DNA of 64,000 nucleotides from Janibacter limosus. Lineage in GTDB: Bacteria; Actinomycetota; Actinomycetes; Actinomycetales; Dermatophilaceae. The translations under genes and the position numbers were made by a program. Of this stretch, positions 1 to 8,011 are shown piece after piece (the stretch's first letter is position 1; every line of letters begins with the position of its first letter). The notes below the pieces were generated by a model. It did no database searches. It had not been told where the DNA came from and worked only from the letters and a program-made list of their open reading frames with translations. The DNA lies in NCBI RefSeq assembly GCF_004295485.1, contig NZ_CP036164.1:2852001-2916000 (forward strand). Reading direction: 5' to 3'.

Positions 1-1269
1 GCTGCGGGACACGCGCGCGAGGCTGCGCTGGCGGTAGCGCAGGATCATCCACGCGCCGAAGCCCCACATGAGGAACTGCACGCTCATCGCGATCCGGAAG
101 TCGTTGAGTGTGTAGGTCTCGGGGCCGCCCGGCGCCAGCCGGTCGAGGACCAGACCGATGAGGGCCATCGTCACGAGGGACGCGACGAAACCGCCCATGT
201 TGACCACACCGGACGCGCGCCCGTAGCGCTCGCTGCGGTGGAAGCTGCGCGCGAGGTCGAAGGCGATCATCGAGCCGGGGCCGCCGACGGCGGTGACCGC
301 GACGAGGATGACGAGCAGCCACAGCGGGGACGGGCCCGGCATGGCCAGGACGATCGCCCAGACGAGGGCGATCGCGCCCACGACGGCGAGCGCCATGACG
401 GAGCGGTAGTAGGGGTGACGGCCGGTCCAGCGGCCGATGGTGGGCCCGGCGATGAGCGCGACGAAGGTCATCAGCGTGAGCAGCGTGGACGCCTGCGTCG
501 GGCTCAGCCCCTGCCCCGAGACGAGGAAGGGGTAGCCCCACAGCAGCGCGAAGACCGTCGGGGCGAACTGGGCGGTGAAGTGCACCGAGAGCCCCAGCCG
601 GGTGCCCGGGTCTCGCCAGACCTCGGTGAGGCTCTCCCGCAGGGCGCGGATCTTGATCCGCTCGACCGCGGCCCGCTCGTAGGGCGAGTCCTTGATGAAG
701 AGGACCACGCCGATGAGCAGGAAGAGGCCCAGCGAGGCGGCGATCGTGTAGGTGCGGGTCCAGCCCCAGCTGTGCAGCGCGGCGCTCAGCGGGACCGCCG
801 CGGCGACGGCGCCCATCTGCCCGATCATCCCGGTGACCTGGGTGACGACCGGAGCCTGCCGCACGAGGAACCACAGGGCGACGAGCCGCAGCAGCGAGGT
901 GAAGACCATCGCGTCGCCGGCACCGATGAGGGCGCGGGCCGCGAGGCCGCTCTGGAAGCTCTCGGCGTAGGAGAACCACAGCTGGCCCGCCGTCATGCAG
1001 ACCAGGCCGCTGGCGATGAGGACCTTGGAGCCGTAGCGGTCGAGCAGCACCCCGACGGGGACCTGCATGCCCGCGTAGACGGCCAGCTGCAGCACGGTGA
1101 AGGTGGCCAGCTGGCTGGCGTTGATCCCGAACCGGTCGGCGGCGAGCAGGCCCGCGACGCCCAGCGAGGTGCGGTGGAAGACGGCGAGGACATAGACCGC
1201 CAAGCCCATGCCCCAGATGGCGTAGGCGCGGCGGCGCCCGATGTTGTGCAGCTGGACGGTCCCGGTCAC
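1..1269 (-). CDS. MFS transporter (3' end beyond the left edge)
   Basis: An open frame runs leftward from a GTG at 1269 for 423 codons without a stop and leaves the window, so the C-terminus is missing. The translation is strongly hydrophobic with about ten visible membrane segments. It carries the MFS loop between TM2 and TM3 (VPVGVLLDRYGSK) and the repeated small-residue stretches of the NarK/oxalate-formate type antiporters. The start is chosen because it lies just before the hydrophilic lead-in (TVQLHNIGRRRAYAIWG) of TM1 and no upstream in-frame start fits. It diverges from the nuclease gene on the other side, so the roughly 120 bp between them must hold both promoters. The substrate cannot be read from the sequence; nitrate/nitrite or an organic anion are possibilities. 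Confidence 0.85.
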   Translation of the reverse strand, partial: MTGTVQLHNIGRRRAYAIWGMGLAVYVLAVFHRTSLGVAGLLAADRFGINASQLATFTVLQLAVYAGMQVPVGVLLDRYGSKVLIASGLVCMTAGQLWFSYAESFQSGLAARALIGAGDAMVFTSLLRLVALWFLVRQAPVVTQVTGMIGQMGAVAAAVPLSAALHSWGWTRTYTIAASLGLFLLIGVVLFIKDSPYERAAVERIKIRALRESLTEVWRDPGTRLGLSVHFTAQFAPTVFALLWGYPFLVSGQGLSPTQASTLLTLMTFVALIAGPTIGRWTGRHPYYRSVMALAVVGAIALVWAIVLAMPGPSPLWLLVILVAVTAVGGPGSMIAFDLARSFHRSERYGRASGVVNMGGFVASLVTMALIGLVLDRLAPGGPETYTLNDFRIAMSVQFLMWGFGAWMILRYRQRSLARVSRS

Positions 1270-1388
1270 TGGATAGATGATACGAATCTCTGCAGGGAAC
1301 AGACAATCGCCGTTCCACGCAACGGACCAGCGTCGGCTCTGGCGTGCCTGCCAGCCCAATGCTTTCGGTGGAGCGCTATCTTTCGGCC

Positions 1389-2462
1389 ATGCCCAGCCTC
1401 ACAAGTGTCATCATCGCGTCAGTCGCGACGGCCGCCGTCGGCGTCTCCGGACTCGTCGCCATCGGAGTCACCGCGGGCGACAGGGCAACGGTGGTCAAGA
1501 TCGTCGACGGCGACACCATCGACGTGCAGTACGAAGGTGCGGAGCACCGCGTGCGCCTGCTCAACATCGACACACCAGAGATCGGCGGCGCGGCCAAGGA
1601 CACCGAGTGTCTCGCGACCGAGGCAAAGCGATACGTGCAGGAGCGGATCCCGGTTGGGTCGAGTGTCCGACTCATGTGGGACCGCGACCACGACGACCCG
1701 TATGGCCGCCAGTTGCGCGGGGTGTTCAGCAACGGTCTCGTCAACGCCGACATCGTTCGCAACGGTCTGGCCGTGCCGATGCACATCGACCCCAATGACA
1801 GATACAAGGATGACATCGACGAGGCCTTCGCAGAAGCATCGGCAAACAACCGAGGATTTTTCGATCCCTTGCAGGAGTGCACCCTCGCCGCCAGGACCGA
1901 GCGGGTGGACTCGGCGGCCGCGGCAGGCAACACGAGGACCGCACAGCATGAAGCTGCGGGCCTGCTCGCTCTGCTCGGCGACCCCGACAGTTTCACTGCT
2001 CGCGCCCTGAGCCACTCCGGCCGGGCCACGGCCATCCAGCACCTCATGGATGTCGTCAACAAGCCAGCCAGATCGGCCGCCAAGAAGACATCGAAGCCGG
2101 CGCCCTCACGGACCAGGACGTCAACTCCCGACCACTCCACGACGTCCAAGCGCTCAAGCACGCCACCTTCACCCAAGCCGACGTTGACGACCAAGCCCAC
2201 TGCGAAGCCGACGTCGACACCGAGGGCGACCACTGCGACGCGAACCACGAGGCCTCCGCCGCCGCGGACACAGTCCTCGCCCCCTCCGGCTCCGCCGACC
2301 ACCCACACCCCGCCGCCGGCGCCTGCTCCACGGACGACGAGCACGCCAGCGCCGCCACCTCCGGCCAGCACCCGGCCCAACAACGCTGCCCCGTGCCGTA
2401 GCTATGCTCCGGGCGGTAAGACCTTCACCTACATCGATTGCGACACCCGGCAGCCACTGTGA
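1389..2462 (+). CDS. Secreted or anchored thermonuclease-like (SNase) protein with Pro/Thr-rich tail
   Basis: A 357-residue protein. Residues 1-25 are a hydrophobic signal or anchor (SLTSVIIASVATAAVGVSG). An SNase fold follows at about 28-150, with VDGDTIDV, RVRLLNIDTPE and DPYGRQLRGVF supplying the equivalents of the metal-binding Asp residues, the Arg/Glu pair and the second Arg of staphylococcal nuclease. A poorly conserved stretch and about 100 residues of Pro/Thr/Ser-rich low-complexity sequence lead to a short Cys-bearing end (CRSYAPGGKTFTYIDC) of the kind seen at the C-terminus of actinobacterial secreted nucleases. An ATG at 1344 is in frame, but the ATG at 1389 starts directly at the signal segment and is preferred. 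The role is presumably Ca-dependent degradation of extracellular DNA or RNA. Base composition is a little less GC-rich than in neighbouring genes. Confidence 0.8.
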   Translation: MPSLTSVIIASVATAAVGVSGLVAIGVTAGDRATVVKIVDGDTIDVQYEGAEHRVRLLNIDTPEIGGAAKDTECLATEAKRYVQERIPVGSSVRLMWDRDHDDPYGRQLRGVFSNGLVNADIVRNGLAVPMHIDPNDRYKDDIDEAFAEASANNRGFFDPLQECTLAARTERVDSAAAAGNTRTAQHEAAGLLALLGDPDSFTARALSHSGRATAIQHLMDVVNKPARSAAKKTSKPAPSRTRTSTPDHSTTSKRSSTPPSPKPTLTTKPTAKPTSTPRATTATRTTRPPPPRTQSSPPPAPPTTHTPPPAPAPRTTSTPAPPPPASTRPNNAAPCRSYAPGGKTFTYIDCDTRQPL

Positions 2463-2953
2463 CCACCTCACCCTTCCGCGCCCAACACATAGGGACCGAG
2501 GGCGCCGACTACACCGTCGCCCGCGCCACCCGCGAGGACGTCGCCGACATCGTGGCCCTGTTGCACGACGACGAGATCGGTGCGGGTCGCGAAGGCGTCG
2601 ACCTCGCGCCCTACCTCGCAGCCTTCGACGAGGTCGACGTCGACCCGCAGCAACTCCTGGCGATCGTCCGGGACGAAGGGGGTGCTGCCGCCGGCACCCT
2701 CCAGCTCACCTTCATCCCCGGCCTCTCCCGCGGAGGCGCCAAGCGCCTGGTCGTCGAGGGTGTGCGCGTCCACTCCAGCACCCGCGGCAGCGGCCTGGGC
2801 GCGGCGCTCATGGAGTGGGCGCAGGAGCAGGGGCGATCGCGCGGGGCGACGCTGGTGCAGCTCACGAGTGACAAGCGGCGGACCGACGCACACCGCTTCT
2901 ACGAGCGGCTGGGCTACGAGGCGACGCACGAGGGGTTCAAGCTCGACCTCTGA
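2459..2953 (+). CDS. GNAT-family N-acetyltransferase
   Basis: A 164-residue GNAT domain. The acetyl-CoA binding loop is RGSGLGAALMEWA (pattern R/Q-x-x-G-x-G/A), preceded by beta-strand 4 (RLVVEGVRVHSSTRG) and followed by the C-terminal helix/strand with HRFYERLGYEATHEGFK. The substrate is unknown. The GTG at 2459 overlaps the nuclease TGA as GTGA and is the likely start; an in-frame ATG at 2438 would add seven residues. The overlap suggests translational coupling to the nuclease gene, though no functional link is obvious. Confidence 0.85.
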   Translation: MTTSPFRAQHIGTEGADYTVARATREDVADIVALLHDDEIGAGREGVDLAPYLAAFDEVDVDPQQLLAIVRDEGGAAAGTLQLTFIPGLSRGGAKRLVVEGVRVHSSTRGSGLGAALMEWAQEQGRSRGATLVQLTSDKRRTDAHRFYERLGYEATHEGFKLDL

Positions 2954-2956
2954 CCG

Positions 2957-3025
2957 TTGTGTCACCTGCTTGACACAATCGAGGTGGAGGAGGACGCTTC
3001 GTCTTGTCCCAACCGCCTGACACAA
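2957..3025 (+). promoter_or_regulatory. Inverted-repeat operator and promoter region of the membrane protein/GntR pair
   Basis: A perfect 8-bp inverted repeat, TTGTGTCA (2957-2964) and TGACACAA (2971-2978) with a 6-bp spacer, is followed by a third half-site TGACACAA at 3018-3025, ten bases before the ATG at 3036. TTGACA at 2970-2975 could serve as a -35. Since the second gene of the unit encodes a YtrA-type GntR regulator, autorepression through these sites is the simplest reading. That is inference. Confidence 0.65.
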
Positions 3026-3035
3026 AGGTGCAGCC

Positions 3036-3962
3036 ATGAGCTTGGTTCTCCTCCTCCCCTTCGTCCTCCTCGTCGGGCTGCTCATCGCCGTCGTCGCGTC
3101 CCTGATCACCAGCCGTCGCGCCTCGGTCGTCGGCATCAACGAGCACGTCGATCTCGTCCGACTGGCTCGCCGCGCGCGCTTCTGGCGGCTCGCGGCGCTG
3201 GCCGTGGCCGTGCTCGTGTGCTTCGCCGTGCCGGTGCTCGGGCTCACCGGGGGCGACACGGCGTCGGCCATCGCCCCGGCCTTCGCGGGGACCCTGGTCG
3301 TCGCGGTGATCTGCCTGGGTGAGGCCACCTTCCGCCGGCCGATGACCCTCACCCGTAGCGCCGCCCTGCAGCCACGCAGCGTCCGCGGCCTCGTGCCCCG
3401 GGGCTGGCTGCTCCTGGCGACCGGTGCCCTCGCCGCCCTGACGGCCGCCCTCACCGTCGGGTGGATCACGGGCAGCCCCGACGATCTCGGCAGGGCAGGG
3501 CGTGCCCTCACGGTCGTCTGCGGCGACGTGACGCACACGCGCAGCCCGTGGCCCGGCAGCCACTACGGCACCCCGATCGCGCTCGCCACCGCGGTCAGCG
3601 TGGCCCTCGCGGTGGCGACCTGCGTCGTCATCGCCCGACGGCCCAGCCCCGCGGCCGAGAGCGCTGCGCTCGACACCGGACTGCGCCGGTGGTCGCTCGC
3701 GGCGGTGCTGCAGTCACTGACCCTCGGGGCCTGTCTGACCCTCGTGCCCGTGCTGCTCATCATGGCGATGGGCGCCCGATCGGCCGACTGCGCGCCCGGC
3801 GAGTACGGGCTGCTCGCGACCGTCTCGCTCATCGGCGCTGGCGTGGCCGCGGTGCTCGGGACCGCCGCCCTCGTGGGCCTGTGCAGCGGGCCGGGCGTGC
3901 GCGTGGACGATGTCCCGCCCCCTCAGCGCGGCGACACTGCGCCGGTGGGGGTGCCGCTGTGA
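3036..3962 (+). CDS. Multi-pass membrane protein encoded with a GntR regulator
   Basis: A 308-residue protein with about seven hydrophobic segments, the first at residues 2-27 and the last near 265-290. No family could be recognised from motifs. It has a Cys pair in extracytoplasmic-looking loops (CGDVTH and DCAPGEYG). Its stop overlaps the start of the GntR gene as GTGA, and the unit has an inverted-repeat operator just upstream. YtrA-type GntR regulators usually control their own operon together with a membrane transporter or stress protein, so this is probably the regulated partner. The exact function is unknown. Confidence 0.8.
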   Translation: MSLVLLLPFVLLVGLLIAVVASLITSRRASVVGINEHVDLVRLARRARFWRLAALAVAVLVCFAVPVLGLTGGDTASAIAPAFAGTLVVAVICLGEATFRRPMTLTRSAALQPRSVRGLVPRGWLLLATGALAALTAALTVGWITGSPDDLGRAGRALTVVCGDVTHTRSPWPGSHYGTPIALATAVSVALAVATCVVIARRPSPAAESAALDTGLRRWSLAAVLQSLTLGACLTLVPVLLIMAMGARSADCAPGEYGLLATVSLIGAGVAAVLGTAALVGLCSGPGVRVDDVPPPQRGDTAPVGVPL

Positions 3963-4336
3963 GCGCGGCCGTCACCATCAACCTCGTCGATCCGACTCCG
4001 CCGTACGAGCAGGTGCGTCGCCAGCTGACGACCTTCATCGAGACGGGACAGCTGCAGCCGGGCGATCGGCTCCCTTCGGTCCGGCAGCTCGCGAGCGACC
4101 TCGGCCTGGCCGCAGGCACGGTCGCCCGGGCGTACAAGGAGTTGGAGGGGTCCGGCCTCGTCACGACCCGCCGCGGCGCCGGCACCCGCGTCGCACCCCG
4201 ACCGGAGTCGGCGAGCCCGGCCGCCGTCACGCTCCTCGACGACGCCGCGGAGTCCTACCTCGCGCGGGCAGCCACCCTCGGGGCGACGCCCGAGCAGGCG
4301 GCGCTGGCCCTGGAGCGGGTGACCCGGCGGCGGTAG
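3959..4336 (+). CDS. GntR-family regulator, YtrA subfamily
   Basis: A 125-residue protein with an N-terminal winged helix (about residues 10-78): PPYEQVRRQLTTFIETGQL, GDRLPSVRQLASDLGL and AGTVARAYKELEGSGLV are the classic GntR helices. The tail of about 45 residues is far too short for a FadR or UTRA effector domain, which is the hallmark of the YtrA subfamily. It is translated from GTG overlapping the upstream TGA. It likely binds the TTGTGTCA/TGACACAA sites at 2957-3025 and represses its own operon. Confidence 0.88.
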   Translation: MSAAVTINLVDPTPPYEQVRRQLTTFIETGQLQPGDRLPSVRQLASDLGLAAGTVARAYKELEGSGLVTTRRGAGTRVAPRPESASPAAVTLLDDAAESYLARAATLGATPEQAALALERVTRRR

Positions 4337-4408
4337 CGCCACCTGACGTCGTGGCGCGCGCCCGGTTGCCCTTCTCCGGTCATCCGGGTGCGCAGGACGA
4401 CGACGGGC

Positions 4409-5071
4409 TCAGACCCAGCGGACCAGCAAGTACTGCACGCCGAAGGGGGCTTCCTCGGAGACGAGATCGCCCAGCAGACCTGGGGCGGCAGCAGCGAGCA
4501 CCTGCAGCGCGGGCCGGCCGCGCATCCACAGCCGGTCACAGGTCGCGGGGTCGAGCGCAGCGAGCGCGGGGGTGTCCCCGGCGGCGAGCGCGTCGGCCAG
4601 CTCGCGGGCGAAGGGAGCGGCGTCCGGCTGGAGATGCCCCGGCGCCTTGTCGGTGAGCGTCGCCGGCCCGTCGGCGACGCAGACGAGGAGCGTCGACGGG
4701 CCGTCGGCCAGCTCGCGGCCCAGCTGCGCGCACTCCTGGGGGGTCGCGTCGCTCGCGATGGAGTGCAGGACCAGCTCGCCCCCTCCAGAGGGGGCGAAGA
4801 GGCGGCCGATCTCGACGTCCGTGGGCAGGGCGCCGTCGGGGACGAGGCCGGTGGTGAAGCGGGCCGCACCGGACGGCGCATCGGTCGGCCAGGTGCGGGT
4901 GGACTGCCCCGCGCCGATCACGACGACCCGGGAGGCTCCCTTCGCCGTGGCGGTCGCGTCGACGAGTGCGGCAGCCTGCTCCCGCAGGTCCGCCAGCGGG
5001 TCGGCGGCGCCCCCGATCCCGGGCAGCAGGGCCGGGGCGGCCGGGACGACGACTGCGGCGATGACGCTCAT
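4409..5071 (-). CDS. Class III extradiol dioxygenase B-subunit-like protein
   Basis: A 220-residue protein resembling the actinobacterial family annotated as class III extradiol dioxygenase subunit B-like. It opens SVIAAVVVPAAPALLPGIGG and has an Asp/Glu-rich middle and a C-terminal PFGVQYLLVRW. The metal-binding His pair of true LigB enzymes is not clearly present, so ring cleavage should not be assumed. Its ATG overlaps the folP2 stop as ATGA, making it the third gene of a gpgS-folP2 operon on the minus strand. No specific role is assigned. Confidence 0.7.
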   Translation of the reverse strand: MSVIAAVVVPAAPALLPGIGGAADPLADLREQAAALVDATATAKGASRVVVIGAGQSTRTWPTDAPSGAARFTTGLVPDGALPTDVEIGRLFAPSGGGELVLHSIASDATPQECAQLGRELADGPSTLLVCVADGPATLTDKAPGHLQPDAAPFARELADALAAGDTPALAALDPATCDRLWMRGRPALQVLAAAAPGLLGDLVSEEAPFGVQYLLVRWV

Positions 5072-5928
5072 GCGAGTCCTCGGATCGTGCGGGCCGGCGG
5101 ACGTTCGCCGCGCAGCGTGGCCACCATGTCGAGGACCTGCCGGGTCTCGGCAGCCTCGTGCACGCGGTAGATCCGCGCACCGAGCCAAGCGGAGACCGCG
5201 GTCGTGGCCAGCGTGCCGATGAGGCGCTGGTCGACCGGCTTGTCGAGGGTCTCGCCGACGAAGTCCTTGTTGGACAACGAGACCAGGACCGGCCAGCCGG
5301 TGTCGACCATCTCGTCGAGACGGCGGGTCACCTCGAGGGTGTGGTGGGTGTTCTTGCCGAAGTCGTGAGCCGGGTCGATGACGATCGACTCGCGCGCGAC
5401 GCCGGCCGCGAGGGCCCGCTCGGCGTACCCGAGGACGCCGTCGAGGACCTCGGCCATGACGTCCCGCTCGAAGCCGGTGCGGAAGGGTCGGGTGCGCGGC
5501 TCCACCCCGCCGGTGTGGGTGCAGATGATGGCCGCGTCGTGGCGGGCCGCGACGTCGACGAGGGTGGGGTCGGCGCCGCCCCAGGCGTCGTTGAGGACGT
5601 CCGCGCCTGCGGCACAGACGGCTTCGCCGACCTCTGCCCGCCAGGTGTCGACAGAGATGACGAGCTGCGGGTGCGCCTCGTGCACGCGCGCGACGAGCCC
5701 GACGACGCGGTCGATCTCCTCGGCGACGTCGACCTCGCCACCGGGAGCAGCCTTGACCCCGCCGATGTCGACGATGTCAGCGCCCTGCTCGACGACGAGG
5801 TCGACGCGCTCCATCGCCTTGTCCTCGGCGAAGGTCGCCCCCTTGTCGTAGAAGGAGTCGGGGGTGCGGTTGACGATCGCCATGACGAGCATCGCGTCGT
5901 CGGCGAAGGTGTGTCGGCCGAGCCTCAT
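5068..5928 (-). CDS. folP2: FolP2-type dihydropteroate synthase homologue
   Basis: A 286-residue TIM-barrel protein of the DHPS family: MAIVNRTPDSFYDKG (strand 1 loop), DIVDIGGVKAAPG, VISVDTWRAEV, DVLNDAWGG and the pterin-site Lys/Arg loop near LVSLSNKDFVGETL. The key loop reads NRTPDSF where catalytic FolP1 has NVTPDSFSDGG. This, plus its position directly downstream of gpgS, matches mycobacterial FolP2 (Rv1207 next to Rv1208), which lacks detectable dihydropteroate synthase activity. Its real role is therefore uncertain. It overlaps gpgS and the downstream gene by 4 bp each, indicating a tightly coupled operon. Confidence 0.88.
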   Translation of the reverse strand: MRLGRHTFADDAMLVMAIVNRTPDSFYDKGATFAEDKAMERVDLVVEQGADIVDIGGVKAAPGGEVDVAEEIDRVVGLVARVHEAHPQLVISVDTWRAEVGEAVCAAGADVLNDAWGGADPTLVDVAARHDAAIICTHTGGVEPRTRPFRTGFERDVMAEVLDGVLGYAERALAAGVARESIVIDPAHDFGKNTHHTLEVTRRLDEMVDTGWPVLVSLSNKDFVGETLDKPVDQRLIGTLATTAVSAWLGARIYRVHEAAETRQVLDMVATLRGERPPARTIRGLA

Positions 5929-6881
5929 GCGAGTCCCTCGGAGTAGCCGGTCTGGGTCACGGCCGGGGGCCGCTGGACGAGCGGGACCGGTCGGGTGCGC
6001 CAGCCCCCGTCCCGGGTGAACTGCTCCAGCTCGTCCGCGACGACCTCGACCTCGCGGGGCTCGCCGTCGCGGCGGGCGTGGACGACCGCGAGCAGCTCGG
6101 CGGCCATGACCGCGAGGTCGTGGTCCTTCTGGTGGCGGTGGGCGCGAGCGCCGAGGTCGACCTGGGCTATCGCGCCGAGTCCGAGTCGTCGGTGGGTGTC
6201 GATGAGGGAGGCGATCTCGACGCCGTAGCCGGTGGGCACGGTCAACGACTCCATGAGGGCGCGGCGGGCCGCCCACTCGCCGGCGAGCGGCTGGACGACC
6301 CCAGCCAGATCGGGCCACCACAGGTCGAGGACCGGGCGGGCGACGAGCTCGGTGACGCGGCCCCCTTCGGTGCTCGGGGACTGTCCCGGCACGTCGAGCA
6401 CGCGGTCGTACCAGCCCTTGACGAGCATCGTCGCCGGGTCCGCGGTCAGCGCGCCGACCAGGCCGGTGACGAAGTGTGGTCCCCACTCGGTGAGATCTGC
6501 GTCGACGAAGACGAGGAGGTCGCCAGAGGTGACGAAGAGCGACTTCCACAGCGCTTCGCCCTTGCCGGGGTGGCTACCGAGGTGGGCGGCAATCTCGTCG
6601 GACCGGTGGACCGTGGCGCCCGCGTCGGCGGCCACGGCCGAGGTGTCGTCGTCGGAGTCGGAGTCGATGACGACGAGCTCGCTGACGAGCGGCACGCGCT
6701 CGACGAGCTCGTGACGCAGGCCGGTGACGACCTCGCCGACGGTGGCGGCCTCGTTGCGGGCCGGGATGACGACGGTGACCCGCTCCCCCTTCGCCTCCAG
6801 GCGCTCGACGAGGTCTGCTGCGTCGAAGTCCCCATGGACATGACTGTGCCTGGCGAGCCAGTCACGGGTCGGAGCGCGCAT
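5925..6881 (-). CDS. gpgS: Glucosyl-3-phosphoglycerate synthase
   Basis: A 318-residue GT-A/GT81 glycosyltransferase transferring glucose from NDP-glucose to 3-phosphoglycerate, the first step of glucosylglycerate and methylglucose-lipopolysaccharide synthesis. Visible motifs are VTVVIPARNEAATV, ELVVIDSDSDDDTS, HPGKGEALWKSL, the metal-binding LLVFVDADLTEWGP, and a late HRHQKDH loop. Length matches mycobacterial GpgS (about 320 residues). The ATG at 6881 is chosen because conserved sequence begins soon after it. It is first in a three-gene minus-strand operon with folP2. No gpgP phosphatase is adjacent. Confidence 0.92.
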   Translation of the reverse strand: MRAPTRDWLARHSHVHGDFDAADLVERLEAKGERVTVVIPARNEAATVGEVVTGLRHELVERVPLVSELVVIDSDSDDDTSAVAADAGATVHRSDEIAAHLGSHPGKGEALWKSLFVTSGDLLVFVDADLTEWGPHFVTGLVGALTADPATMLVKGWYDRVLDVPGQSPSTEGGRVTELVARPVLDLWWPDLAGVVQPLAGEWAARRALMESLTVPTGYGVEIASLIDTHRRLGLGAIAQVDLGARAHRHQKDHDLAVMAAELLAVVHARRDGEPREVEVVADELEQFTRDGGWRTRPVPLVQRPPAVTQTGYSEGLA

Positions 6882-6951
6882 GCAGGACAACCTCTCGACG
6901 GGACGGGGCCGTGGCGGCCCCAGCCCATCGTAGGCAGGCATCATGGTGGCC

Positions 6952-7368
6952 ATGCGCCGACTCCTCGCGATGGCCCTGCTGCCGCTACTGCTCGTGGCGA
7001 GCGGCTGCTCGGACCCCGGGTCGGCGCTCTCCCGCGCGGAGAGCACGGGGATCCTCAATGTCGGGGTCGTCGACAACCCGCCGCTGACCGTGCCGGACGG
7101 TGGCGGCGACGTCAGCGGTCCGGCCGCGGACATGATCACCGGCTACGCCGACTCGATCGGCGCCCACCCGAGCTGGCAGGTCGGTGAACTCGACGCGTTG
7201 GCCGCCGCCGTGGACCGCGGCGAGGTGGACGTGATCATCGGCGCCAATAGCCCGACGAAGGGGGTCACCGCCACCGCCTCGTCCGCCACCGGCGGCGTCG
7301 TGCTCGTGGGTGAGCAGGAGGAGCCGCTGAAGGACTCGATCAGTGCGTGGTTGGCGGACCAGGGCTGA
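6952..7368 (+). CDS. Short solute-binding-protein-like lipoprotein
   Basis: A 138-residue lipoprotein. Residues 1-19 form a signal peptide with lipobox LVASGC. The rest resembles the first lobe of a family-3 (amino acid type) solute-binding protein: GILNVGVVDNPPLT, AADMITGYADSIGAHPSW, and ALAAAVDRGEVDVIIGA. Family members are usually 250-300 residues with a second lobe; here it is replaced by about 35 residues ending EEPLKDSISAWLADQG. An ATG at 6943 is also in frame. Two degraded copies of its 3' end lie downstream (9070-9236 and 10108-10272). It may be a binding-protein remnant or a minimal sensor; I cannot say which. Confidence 0.75.
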   Translation: MRRLLAMALLPLLLVASGCSDPGSALSRAESTGILNVGVVDNPPLTVPDGGGDVSGPAADMITGYADSIGAHPSWQVGELDALAAAVDRGEVDVIIGANSPTKGVTATASSATGGVVLVGEQEEPLKDSISAWLADQG

Positions 7369-7495
7369 GCTGCGTCGCGGGCCACGCACCTTCCTGTCTC
7401 GACACGTCGGCTTCGGGAAATGTGGACGTCGGTGACAACGGATGGGGGCTCTGGACGGTCTTATCCATGACCGATGACCGATGCGAGGAGGCGTG

Positions 7496-8011
7496 ATGGC
7501 GTTGCGACGTGACCGTCGAGCCGATGATGAGCGCTTCGCCGAGTTCGTCGACATCGCATCGCCGGGGCTCTTGCACACCGCCTGGCTCCTGACGGGCAAC
7601 CACCACGCCAGCGTCGAGCTGGTGCAGGCCGCCTTGGTCAAGACGTACATGGCCTGGTCCCGAGTGGACCCGGGCACTTCCGTGGCATACGCGAGGAGGG
7701 TGCTGGTCAATCATGCCCACGACACCTGGCGTCGGGGCAGTCGCGAGGTCGGTGTCGATTCCTTCTTCGACGACATCCAGCCGGGCTCCTCGCCGATGGA
7801 CGCGGTCGACAGCCGTGATCTCGTCGTGCGCCTCTTGGCCGACCTACCGACGCGGCAGCGAGAGGTCGTGGTCCTGCGGCACTACTGCGGCATGCCCGAG
7901 AAGGAGGTCGCGGCCACGCTCGGGATCGCCGAAGGAACCGTCAAGTCCCACCTGTCCCGGGGCATGGCCGCACTCCGAACGACCCTCGTCATGGAGAAGG
8001 AGCAGTCATGA
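7496..8011 (+). CDS. ECF RNA polymerase sigma factor (actinobacterial SigE-type)
   Basis: A 171-residue sigma factor. Region 2 is FAEFVDIASPGLLHTAWLL and the helix through AYARRVLVNHAHDTWRR. Region 4 is LPTRQREVVVLRHYCGM followed by KEVAATLGIAEGTVKSHLSRG (recognition helix). It belongs to the small 'SigE family' ECF proteins abundant in Actinobacteria. The ATG at 7496 follows GAGGAG at 7485-7490; a GTG three bases upstream is possible. It overlaps the next gene by 4 bp (ATGA), which probably encodes its membrane regulator. Confidence 0.9.
   Translation: MALRRDRRADDERFAEFVDIASPGLLHTAWLLTGNHHASVELVQAALVKTYMAWSRVDPGTSVAYARRVLVNHAHDTWRRGSREVGVDSFFDDIQPGSSPMDAVDSRDLVVRLLADLPTRQREVVVLRHYCGMPEKEVAATLGIAEGTVKSHLSRGMAALRTTLVMEKEQS

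Noticed and set aside
5068..5928. Functional dihydropteroate synthase
   Set aside because: The loop reads NRTPDSF and not NVTPDSFSDGG, and the gene is next to gpgS, as for mycobacterial FolP2, which lacks measurable activity.
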